Source: Bolinopsis microptera
Lineage: Eukaryota; Ctenophora; Tentaculata; Lobata; Bolinopsidae
Direction: 5' to 3'
NCBI RefSeq assembly: GCF_026151205.1
Contig: NC_087082.1
Location: forward strand, 11,098,707-11,162,706
DNA: 64,000 nucleotides
Shown here: positions 37,525-48,300 of the stretch, in pieces
Numbering within the stretch: the first letter of the stretch is position 1
Layout of the letters: each line of letters starts with the position of its first letter
Program-made: the position numbers and the translations under genes
The notes under the pieces: generated by a model
What the model was told of the DNA's origin: nothing
Databases searched by the model: none
What the model saw: only the letters and a program-made list of their open reading frames with translations

Positions 37525-38446
37525 GCGAGCTCTGGAGAAAGAGTGGGCTCCTTGAAGATTCTGGGGCGATTGAAGAAACGGGAACAAGTGATCCTTGAGG
37601 TGATAGAAGATATTGAGAGTGGAGAATAAGCGATAAGGAGAATGGATAGACAGACTTAATCTTGACTTTTATTTATTTTGGTACAGGGTTTACTGCATGC
37701 CACAATTGAAATTCATCATATATGTGTCACCATAGGATTGGGATGATCGATTGCGACTGATTGTATTTATTTTACACTTTAGTTCAATCGACATTAGACA
37801 TGACATGTAATTTCCATCTAAATTATAGATCAATGTTGTAGCGCGATGCACTACTGGGTCGCGCGCGCATCAAATAATGCTTCTCGCAACCACACGTATG
37901 CAACCACACGTATGCAACCACACGTATGCAACCACACGTATGCAGATCGGCGAGTTGCGAAGTATTGACATCGTGAATCAAAGATCAATGCAAACATAGA
38001 TTAAAAGTTAATGAATAGTGTTATAAAAGATTCACAATATATTTTAATACGCAAAAACATCTGTAAGTAAATATTTTAAAAACAAGCGTGCATTTCTCAA
38101 AAGCGAGTTAGTGATTATTATTATCTTGTATTACTTAAAAACTTTAAAACAATCTTAAACTTGTATAATATCGCAAAAGACTGATAAGTGCTAAGAAAAA
38201 TATAGTGCACCTCTGTCTTAAAAATAAAGGTCTAAACATTCTTATAGTTGAAATGTATACCCGTTATAAAATCTCCTTCTTTCAAAAGAGCAAATAACCT
38301 TAAATCGTGAGTTTATTCTTGGTTGACGATGTCAACCCATCGAGATCGTTGCTCTGCGAAGCAGAGCAACGATCGACGATGCGAAGCAAGAATCGACGAT
38401 GCGAAGCAAGAATGCTAGTTCGTGCGGCGCGTCGAAGCGGCGAAGT
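37525..38446. other. Spacer between foldback element and channel gene
   Basis: A short open stretch at 37525-37629 (LKILGRLKKREQVILEVIED in plus frame) could be the end of an unknown coding exon or transposon ORF. 37836-37980 is a dispersed repeat also present near 26830, with a 4-fold accacacgtatgcaa tandem. A perfect 14-bp hairpin with GAA loop is at 38344-38374. Confidence 0.5.
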
Positions 38447-40754
38447 TTATTCACCTTTATAATGTTTTTTATAAAAATCTGAAAATGGAATGACCACATT
38501 TTCAGATTTATCTGTGCATTTCCCTGTGCATGTCTTTGTACATATCTCTGTTTTCTCTGATTTCGTGTATTTCTCTGTAAATGTTTGGATAGTTTTAAGT
38601 CGATCTTCCTTAAATCTCTTTGCTGGCATGTTTCGGAATCGTTTTTGATGTTCCACGAAGTTTAGAGCACTTCCACAAAAGATGGGTTTGGCGACCCACT
38701 GTACAAGATTCGCTATTCTCTGTGCATTATAGATGTGCTTGATTTTAAGTGCGTTTTTGGCCTTTTCCGCTCCACTTCGGATTGCATCCACATCTCCTAT
38801 TGCCAAAGCAGTTGCAAGATTCAAGAAAAGAACTTGGACAAACAGAGCGAAAGCAATGAGACCCACCAGTGTTGTTGTTGGGTAAATCATTTCTTGATCG
38901 GCGTAATCGTCGTATTCGACTCCAGATACTCCCGCAGATAAGGTCTTGAAGATGGCATCTGCGGATAGTATTTTCCTAAAAACATTTGTGTGGCTCAACA
39001 GCATGTGGAATACCACCATAAAGGCGATCAAGAAGAAAACTAACAAGGATAATATCTTTGAGACGAATGTCCATGCTATTTTGAAGAACATGATGATGTA
39101 TATTCCAATATTCGGGAATACTTGTAGAAGAAGGAGGAGGTTAATAAAGCTGGTTAGAACGGAGAGAGCTCCAATCTTCCAATGAAAAGGGGACATGACA
39201 CTTTGCGGTTCCAGCACATTGAGAGAAAAGAACAGACAGCTGCCGTATAAGATAACCTCTAAATAGTTCTCAGGGTCAATAAGATAGTTCATCAAACCTT
39301 GTAACCACGCTTTGCCAGTTTCAAGAGGGCTGTTACTTCCACTATCAAGATCTGATCCATTGAAAACATTATCTAGGAGATCCAGAAGCTCAAGAAATAG
39401 GCGAATAGCAGACATCATCAAAAGTATGTATCCAAAGATATCACTTTCTACAGATTTCTTCTTTGAGCAGCCATCGGGAAATTCATCACAAGTATGGCTA
39501 GAATTTTCAATCCAGGATCTAATAGCTTTATCATTTTCCAAAAGTTCAAATGGTTTGATTTGAGTGAACTGGTATCCCATCAGCACAGAGAAGAAGATAA
39601 GGTAAAGAAGGAAAGTGAAAATGTAGAAGTAAGTTCTGGCAAACTTTTCCCACTTTGTAACGATCAAAGCTTCTACCACTGGATGTGTGAGAAGATTATG
39701 ATTCATCTTTGCCATGATCTGGAGCGGGTTTGAACCGTGCTTATAATATCCCGAAGTTAGAGGCTTTCCTGTTTCCTCCTCTTCCTTCTTGTCCCTCTCC
39801 TCCTCCTTCTTTGTCTTTTTCTCCTCCTTCCCCTCCTCCTTCTCCACATTGACAGTCACAAAAGGCTCCTTTTCATCTTTTTTCCCCAATTTTTCCTCTT
39901 CGCAGTAGTTTTCCAATGCTCCGAAGTCAACGATGACTCGCTGAATGTCTTCATGCTTATTTTCAGAACATTTGCTACTTTTAGTGAGGACAGTAGTTTT
40001 AGTTGTGATTATCGATTTATCCAGGATTTCGGATACCAAATCTGGCATTTTAGTTATCATGATATTGATAGAAGTTTTGCCTTGACCGTTTCGCTTGTGA
40101 TACCTAATAATGTGTTCATTCATTTTCTCAAAATTGTTCACTGCCTCTTTCGTTCGCAATTTTCCAAATATTCCACTGTCTTTTTCTTTTTCCACATCCT
40201 TTGTGCCAGGATTTCGCCCAGGATGAACGAAATGAAATGTGTTAGTAAGAGGAGGACATAGCACATGATTTTTTATGATAGCGTGTTGCGGCAAAAGTAA
40301 ATGGAGTCTCATCGGCTTTGTTAGACTTATTTATAGCACGTCTCGCCTCATCTGGATCCTTAGCTGTGTTCAAGATAATTTCAATCGTGCTATCATAATC
40401 CCAATAAGCAGCAGCATGGAGCGGCGTATCTTCATCATCATCCTGCTGTACTAGATCAATACGTGTGTACTTACACAGCTCCTTCACAATGTCTACGTCT
40501 CCAAATGCAGCAGCTAGTTGGAGAGGGCCCCACTTTCTTTCACCTTGTTTGTTAACCTCATCGGTAGAGTAAGTGAATTTGTTCTCCAACTTTTCCAGTC
40601 TTTCAAGACCGTCTTTTTTGTGACCCCTTTTAACAGCTGTGAAATATTCGGGTTCGCTATCGGTATCATTATCAGAGAGATCAGAGAGATCAGAGAGTTC
40701 CGCAGGACATACATCATTTTGACGATATTCATCATATTCACGCGACCCCATCAT
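38447..40754 (-). CDS. Compact TRPA-like cation channel, one frame break
   Basis: The upstream frame (40754-40242) starts MMGSREY, has an acidic SDLSD repeat and two to three ankyrin repeats (WGPLQLAAAFGDVDIVKEL; TPLHAAA). The downstream frame (to 38447) carries the channel: an LLTHPVVEALIVTKW pre-S1 block, six membrane segments at about residues 226-248, 292-314, 346-366, 378-410, 413-440 and 480-505 of that frame, a pore motif SGVEYDD and FLNLATALAIGDVD after S6, as in TRPA. These form tetrameric plasma-membrane sensors of chemicals or temperature. TRPA proteins usually have a dozen or more ankyrin repeats, so this is short. The two frames overlap at 40242-40312. A phase-compatible 82-nt intron (40257-40176, GT...CAG) is possible but its acceptor is poor; a real or assembly frameshift is equally likely. 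The stop codon overlaps an AATAAA. Confidence 0.8.
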
Positions 40755-42946
40755 TTACCAGGACTGCTTCTTTTTTCAAGACTAGCGGTTTAAAATAGAA
40801 TTGTAAGTTATATTAAACTGAATATAGATTTCAACTATCGATACAAAAGGTAAAATAAATCTATATAACTCAGCCCATAATTAATTGAGGAATTCGATTT
40901 TAATTAAGGGATAACTTAAATAATTTTCTATGAATATTATAACTAACGATAGTAATTATAGTGAAACATTTAAAAAAATGCGGAAATAAATATAATCAAA
41001 CTTAGAGTTTTATAAGTATAACTAACGTTAGTAATCAATAAATTATAGCGCAACAGTAAAAAGAATTCAGAAATATAAATCATCAAACTCAGAGTTAAAT
41101 GCGAGCTAAATGACAGGGGAATGTTCGGATTACACGGAGCAATTAGCAACACAAACACACAGTCACATAATTACGAGTGAATAACAAGAGAACCTTGAAA
41201 GGAAACAAACATACTGGCACGCAATTGCATGTGAATGATGCGAAACCGACACGGAACATTTCGGTAGTCCGTAATTTGATAAACAGTAACGTGGACAGCG
41301 TGTATAAAGACAAATGAGTTAGTGTAACTTGTTTGGCGGAACTTGATGCGTTGGTCAGGAACTGAAATAAAACTGGATCGGAAATTTAAGCACAAGCGTT
41401 GTGTTTTTCATTTACAATGTAAACAGACTCGTGATGAAACCAAAGGAATTCCGTTACCAGAAATATAAGAATGGAGCGAAAGTTCATCCTATCTGAGCTT
41501 TCGCAATTAACTACATTCTTATATTTCTGGTGACGTAATGAGGGGCCAGTTAGGAAATCCTAACCGTCCAGCCATGCTCGTTATTCCACTGCTGACAGCA
41601 TGTTGTCCTGTCCTTTTTTTCGCAAACTGAGTTGTGGCCTGTGCGACTGTCTACAGTATAAACGCTTACCTCTTATATGATACCTTTATTATGTTATTGT
41701 ACAATGAACGTGGTGTTTTAGACAAAAGAAACATTGATGCTGAAACGGTGCCCAATCCTCAATTGAAATTAAGGCAAGCTTGGCATACAGAAAATAATTT
41801 CAAATTGTTTAATATCTAATTTAAATGTAAGATTGAGTACAGAATGGAACAGTTTCACCCGGTGGCAGTGTGAGAGAGGACACAGTCGTTACAATGACGG
41901 CCAAACCGCTACGTTCTGATTTGCGAAAAGAAAGTCACGTGTCAATTTGTTGAGGGATGGTCAATAAAACCAGAATGTCGAAAATGCGGTAAGAACCTTT
42001 ACAGTTATAAATATAATAGGAAGTCTGGTAATGACAGCTGATAAAATCATGCGACCTAATAGTGCATCACCGTTACATAAACGTCCCCAAGAATTTATGA
42101 CAGCTGACAAATAGTATAAACAGAGTTTAAGGATTGTACGGAAAAGTAGTTAAGGCAAATTGCTTTTCGCTACAAGTCTTTATAATAATATAATTGATTG
42201 ATTAATGTGTATTTCATTCTTTGTAACTCATTTTGCTCGCTTACGCAACCGTCTGGGAACTTTAAATTATATAACTTAAAGTTGCCAGATGATTAATTTA
42301 GTCATTAGTATTCTACAGCTGCACCAAATAGTTAACAAATAACCGTTATTATCAGTTAATAAAAGATACGCTTTCAATACGACGTAATATGACCATCTTG
42401 ATCTTGAAAAAGACATCAATAATTTAAAACGAGTTTTGCAATGATAAGTAATACTAATAGTTCACAGTATCTAAAGATTCTTATTTCGCAATTTTACCTT
42501 CACTTCATTTTGATTGTTATTATTTGGATCAAACGCTTAAAACCATGAGCATTGATAATAAGATTGCATTCAAAAGTTTCAAGTAATGGTTATCAATACA
42601 CATGACGTACTATCACCATTTTGATTATGAAAGAGACATTGATCAGACAAAGTTTAACACCTTTTCTCCTACATATCTTAATATTAACACTGACGAAAAA
42701 CGGAAAATCAGTCTAAATGAAAATCGAGGTCCAGATCAGGAAGACCATGTATCTTGTTAAAAACAGAAAACATTCTTAATATAAAGGAGCATGTAAATAA
42801 CGCGTCATTTTTTTTATAGATAGTTGTTTAAAAAGTTAGTACAGTTTGCCAAATCACAGCCTCAGGCAGCCTACGCTTGTTTTACGCACGGTGTCCGCCA
42901 CAAATTTACATATTTTATGAGGACACTAGGTATCAGCTCTTATATG
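40755..42946. other. Upstream of TRPA-like gene; no gene recognised
   Basis: AT-rich. An imperfect palindrome with 22-bp arms (one mismatch) lies at 41452-41473 and 41514-41535 (cgttaccagaaatataagaa), with a second nested 7-bp stem (gcgaaag/ctttcgc). Nothing else recognised. Confidence 0.5.
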
Positions 42947-43440
42947 TGTAGAGCTACTCGGTTTGAATTTAAAAGGGGACTGTATTTAGTTTGATATTGA
43001 AGTGAGTACAAAGGAGACAAGTTATATGAAATCCTAGTAGGATAAAGTAATGTGACTTGATAGTAATTTAGGGTATAATATATAAAGAATAACTAAGTCT
43101 TAAATAAAATAGCAACCCGTTTTAGGTTAGATTACTCAACGGTTGAAAGCCGTGAGATCAAGGTTGTAAAGGTAAAAGTTGAATAACTTGTTAAAGAGGC
43201 ACTCTAGTGCTCTCGTATCCCATATATATATAGCCCTCGATTAATTATCAATAGAGCGATAAGAAGGTATACTGGAGCTGGGTAAATTGCCCCTAATAAG
43301 GTTACTCCATGTTAATATATATATCTATTTCCTGGCTAATTAACTTCTCCATTAATATAATTAATATGATAAAAACTTAATAAGATAAAACTTAACGTAA
43401 TAAAAGTTTATAGGGGGGAGTCTCTGTCTTAGATTGTCCA
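42947..43440 (-). repeat. 3' LTR of the endogenous retrovirus (494 bp)
   Basis: Same length and, by eye, same sequence as 51263-51756. Confidence 0.93.
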
Positions 43441-43571
43441 ACTCTCCCCCTTAAACGTTAGATAAGATAAAACCCTCCCTAGGGTATTGAAAAATTAATG
43501 TAAAATAATTTAAACTGTAAAATAATTTAAACTGTTCTGTTAGGTAAATTAAATCTTAGTGGAACCGGTCG

Positions 43572-45047
43572 TCATTGACGATGAGTAGCCTTTGAATTAA
43601 TGATTCTAGGTGAGAATCTGTCTCCGAAGTCTTGTTGACAGAACGTAATGTCGTCTTTCGTGTAGCAATCAGTGGTATCAGCTGCGTAGAATTGTTTATC
43701 CCTGAGTAGAATGGTATGAGGTAGGTCAACAGAGAAGCAGAGTTCGTCAGGTAGGTTTTGAACAGGTACTGTGACAGGTGTATATGTTTGGTAGATGGAT
43801 CCACTTTTAAGTTTTGGTGCTGTAAGCAGGAAGTGGAACAGCAGGTGGTTGCGATGGCTTTGTGCTTTTACCATGTATAGTTCTCCCACCCTGTAGAGGA
43901 CTTCAGGTTGGGCCTTGTACAAGGTGTCCACAAAGTTAGGATTGTTCTGGGTTACAATTCTTAAGTCGTCAAGAGATAACACTTGTGGTATACTCGTCTT
44001 TAGCGTACCGTGTACCGGTGCGGAAAACAGTTGCTTGAGCTTGTACTCAAAATTCTTCAAGGTTTGTTGATAAATCACTACTGAGCTTAGTGACGCAATA
44101 TCACACTTGATTCCATGCATCTGTTCTTCTATCTGTTTAAGTCCAGATTCAAATAATTCCAGTATTTCATTCAGGTATTCTCTGGAATTCGTCATTTCTT
44201 CTTGTGCGACCGAAGCAAGTTGAGAGAACCTCCATTCCAAACTGTGCAGGTGTTCTTTTAGCTTCCGGTTTTCTGAAGGCGATTTTAGGATTCCGTAGAG
44301 GTGCCCCACTATAGGTATGTCTTCTAGGAAGTCCAGGCTACCCCAACTTCTCTTGTTTCGTGGTAGGTATACTGAGGTCAGATTGAGATCGTATGCCTCC
44401 TTGACATCTTCAAACTTCTGTATAAGGTGATCAACTGTTTCTTTGTGGTTGGATAAGGTAGCTTTCACCAGTGAATCAAATAGTGGATTTCCGTTTCCGC
44501 AGAGTTCTTCTTTAGTTACATTTTGAGTTTCCAGGATACAGTCCATCCTAGTAGAGAACGATACGAGTCTTGAATCCACAGCATTAGCACGGTAATACTT
44601 TCCCGTCTGTATGGTGCAGATTTTTGCATCATAGTCATATGCGAAAAGTCCACATCTTTTGTTGAGTAAACATGTGACGAAACAGTCTGCTGAAGTCTTC
44701 TCTTTTAGTATCTCTAGTACTCCGGCTTCAATAACAGCGAGTTGATGAATCCAGCAGCCATCAGTTGGGTTAAGCATGCTCGAGACCAGGGTCATGTTTG
44801 GTGAGCAAGGTAGAGCACACGCTTGTATCGGTACTTTAGGTACAGCCAGTTTTAGGAAAACCGACTGAAAAACAGTTTCAGTGCTTTGAGCAAGGATGTT
44901 CTGAGGAAGGAGCGCTAGACCCAGTTCTTCTAAGATAAATGGTGAAGCAGAGGTCACCATGTAGTCGTGGTTAGTAGACTCTTTTTTAGCAACGGCCAAT
45001 GTGTTGCCTATAATCAGGTAGGGAAGGCAGGTAGTGAGAGTACACAT
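43572..45047 (-). CDS. Env-like glycoprotein ORF of the endogenous retrovirus
   Basis: 491 residues, third ORF of the element, in the position of env. It has a hydrophobic N-terminal signal-like segment (residues 4-20), N-glycosylation sequons, a basic R-x-K-R site at about 230-233 that looks like a furin-type cleavage site, and a long helical, coiled-coil-prone region after it (about 255-345). The part before the site has a Cys pattern (about 121-145) reminiscent of PAN/apple modules. Errantivirus Env proteins related to baculovirus F proteins share the signal, cleavage and coiled-coil layout. No hydrophobic membrane anchor is visible at the C-terminus, either in this frame or in the 130 bp before the LTR, which is odd for a fusion glycoprotein. 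Probably made from a spliced RNA. Family call is inference. Confidence 0.65.
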   Translation of the reverse strand: MCTLTTCLPYLIIGNTLAVAKKESTNHDYMVTSASPFILEELGLALLPQNILAQSTETVFQSVFLKLAVPKVPIQACALPCSPNMTLVSSMLNPTDGCWIHQLAVIEAGVLEILKEKTSADCFVTCLLNKRCGLFAYDYDAKICTIQTGKYYRANAVDSRLVSFSTRMDCILETQNVTKEELCGNGNPLFDSLVKATLSNHKETVDHLIQKFEDVKEAYDLNLTSVYLPRNKRSWGSLDFLEDIPIVGHLYGILKSPSENRKLKEHLHSLEWRFSQLASVAQEEMTNSREYLNEILELFESGLKQIEEQMHGIKCDIASLSSVVIYQQTLKNFEYKLKQLFSAPVHGTLKTSIPQVLSLDDLRIVTQNNPNFVDTLYKAQPEVLYRVGELYMVKAQSHRNHLLFHFLLTAPKLKSGSIYQTYTPVTVPVQNLPDELCFSVDLPHTILLRDKQFYAADTTDCYTKDDITFCQQDFGDRFSPRIINSKATHRQ

Positions 45048-45325
45048 TATGACACATGTGACCTATAGGGATTAAGGGTTTACAGGAAGTGATTATGGAT
45101 TTTTACAGCAGCAATGAAGCAAATACATGTTGGCCCGATGAGTAAATCACAGTGCTCGAATATGTAGCGCGGGTTGGTTAGCTAAGGGGCGCTACCTCCT
45201 AATGCGGACCAACCACTATAGGAGACCATAATCCACTCAGAGTGCCAACCCGTGCGAGCAATAAACAAAGTGCTGAGGGTATAATCACTAATTTGTGAAC
45301 TGTGGGTCTTTAGCGAGTAGAGCCT

Positions 45326-48300
45326 TTATTTTGAGTACTTTATTGGTACCCTAGTTCTGAGGCTGTAAGGTATCTCTTGCGTGCTCGTGCCAGGATCAGG
45401 AGTAATAGACTGTTCGTCTTCTTCTTTATCTTTTACTCGAGTTGAGGTAGTTGTACCCATCATTAGTTTCATCATAGGTAAGTTTTCATCTTCATCAGTA
45501 GTACGTTTTTTCAATAACGGTGCCGGAGCCGGGCCAGGATCGTCCGGCTTGGAACAGTCAAGTTGAGTCTGGTTAGTCCTGAGACCAGCAGGAACAAGTC
45601 GCATTGTATCAAAGTGGACTACTCGTTCTTTGTCCGTCTTACAGTGCTGTACCAGGTAGGTCCATTTAGTGAGGACTTTCTTGATTATCCAAGGTCCACT
45701 ATAGTTGTTCTTGAATTTCCTGAAATCTTTGACGGAAGGGCTTAGTGGGATCCAGACTACTATTGTATCTCCTTCGGAATAGGTAGTGTGAAAACCTTTC
45801 TTTTTATCATAGGATGCTTTCTGCAACTGCTGGCTTGTTCCCAGGTTGGATCTCACCAGATCAAACAGTACACGCAGGTCCTGGTATTGTGCATAAGCGA
45901 GGTGAGTCTCTGATTTATACTCTTCAGTTGTAGTGGTGTCATACACTAGGTCTGCCGGTGTCCGCAACTCTCTGCCAAACTGTAATCGAGACGGAGTGAA
46001 TCCAGTAGAAGCATGAACTGCACTGTTCATGGCAAAAGCGACAGCATTCAGTTTGGTAGGCCAAGATGAGTATTTATGTTTAACCAACTTCTTCAGTATT
46101 ATGGCAATGTCTTTGTTAGCTCGCTCGCAGTCTCCATTCCCTCTGGCGTGATAGGCAGTAGTCTGGACTTTGTTTATGCTGAGAATCGAGTAGATGGACT
46201 TCATCAGCTCACCAGTCAAGTTATTAGCCTTGTCAGATAGTAACTTTTCGGGGATACCGTACACAAAAAACCAGGAGTCCATAAGAGCTTTAGCAATCTT
46301 AGCTGAGGTTCCATCAGTCAAAGGATACAGTTGCACGAACTTGGTAAATCTGTCTTTCATGGTCAGTATATACTTATGACGGCATGGACCATTAATGGGG
46401 CCTATTAAATCGATGCTGAGGAACTGGTTAGGCCTACTTGCAGTGAATAGCTTGAGAGGGGCTCCCGGTTTCTTCAGATAACTGCGATTGTTTAAGAAGC
46501 AGACCTCGCAGGTGTTGCAGTAGAGCTTCACAACTTTGGATAGGTAAGGGAAGTGGTACTTTTCACGTAGTCGGTGTAGAGTTTTGACTGGTCCTAGGTG
46601 ACCACAGGAGTCGGAGTCGTGGTTGTCTTTCATCAATGAGTCTCTCGTGTCTTTAGGTACACAGAGCAATTCCCTGAACTTCTTGGAATTTCTGAAGAAA
46701 TGCTTGTAGCATACTGAACCATCTTTGCTGAGGCAGTAGTGTTCGTACATCTGATAGTAATAGTTGAGGTCGTCACTATATGCAGATCGATCAGAATCTT
46801 TAGGTGGTTTGCCTCCATCTGTCAGCCATTCTTTAACTTTATTGAGATCATCGTCTTTGATCTGTGCTTCGTGAATTATACTGCTCTTGTAAGCAGATAA
46901 GGGGTTCTCAAAGGTTCCTTGATTTTCTTTCCACCTTTCGTTAGTTCCAGGAGTGGCATCAGCAGTGTCGAGGTTAGAAGCAGCAGGAGCGGAGATGTCC
47001 GCTGAATCAGAAGATGAGGGGGAAACAGTTAAATTAGTGTTTTCAGAGGAATTATGAGTGATTGTGGAAATATACGGTGTGTCCTGAGGGTGAGGATCGA
47101 CCAGGATCTCCTGGAACAAATAAGGTAGAGTAAATTCATCGATGTGATAATCGCAATTGGGAAAAGCAGTACGAGTGTCCCGGTTGTTAACAATAGGTAA
47201 ATTAACTGTCCTTATTCTAGGGCTATCTAAGTTTAAATTAAGATCTTTAGGAGAATCAGTAGAGTGAGGTTTGTGACTAGGGTAATGTGAGTGATCGTGT
47301 TGTTGAGGTGTATGCTGTAACCACCATCCATACAGACCGTCCGATTTAGAAGGTAATCTAGACAAAAGATCAGGTAATTCCATGAGTGCTCCTTCTTTGT
47401 ATTTGATATCAAAATCGTAGTCAGCTAACTCTAGGATCCATCTCATAATCACTGCACAGTTAGTCTTCTTCATGAAATTCTCATAGGTTATGGCTTTCAT
47501 GTCAACATAGACAGTGAACTTCTTATTAATAAGATAATAACGCCAGTGACTCACGAAATGTTTTAGTGCAAGGAACTCTCTCTTAAATGAAGGGTAACGC
47601 TGTTCAGTCTCAGACAGTATTTTGGAACCATATGCGATGGGTTTAAATTCCTTGCCAACCATGTGTCCGATCACTCCTCCTATACAGTAAGCACTAGCAT
47701 CGGTCATAAGAACGAACTCTAAATCGGGTGAGGGGAAGGACAGAATAGGAGGTGAGGTTAAGGCACTTTTTAGGACATCAATACTGCTAACTGCTTCATC
47801 AGTCAGAACGAACTTCTCACCCTTGAGTGTATCAGTAAGGCCTTTCACCAGCCCTGCAAAGTTATCAATATGTGGACGAAACCAGGATGCAGCTCCAATG
47901 AATTTTTGAACTTGTTTCTTAGTACGAGGGACGTCCATGTTAATCAGAGCTTCTATTTTTTCTTGGTCGGCTTCAAGGCCCTTCTCAGAAATGTAAGTGC
48001 CCAAGAATTTGATGCGCTTTTTAAATAAAATGCATTTTGAGGGATTGAATCGCAAGCCTGAGGGGCGTATCCGTTCGAATATGGTCCTAAGATTAGAGAT
48101 CATCTCTGGTATAGTTACGCTGGCAGATAAGATATCGTCGATGTATGCTGCCGCCGTCTCTGGAGGAAGCCCCACTAGAAGACGATCCAGTAAGTGCTGG
48201 AAGGAACTAGGCCCTCCACACAAGCCTAATGACATTCTGACAAACTCATAGAATCCGACACCAGGTATAGCAAAAGCAGTGTATTTTCTATGTTCAGGTT

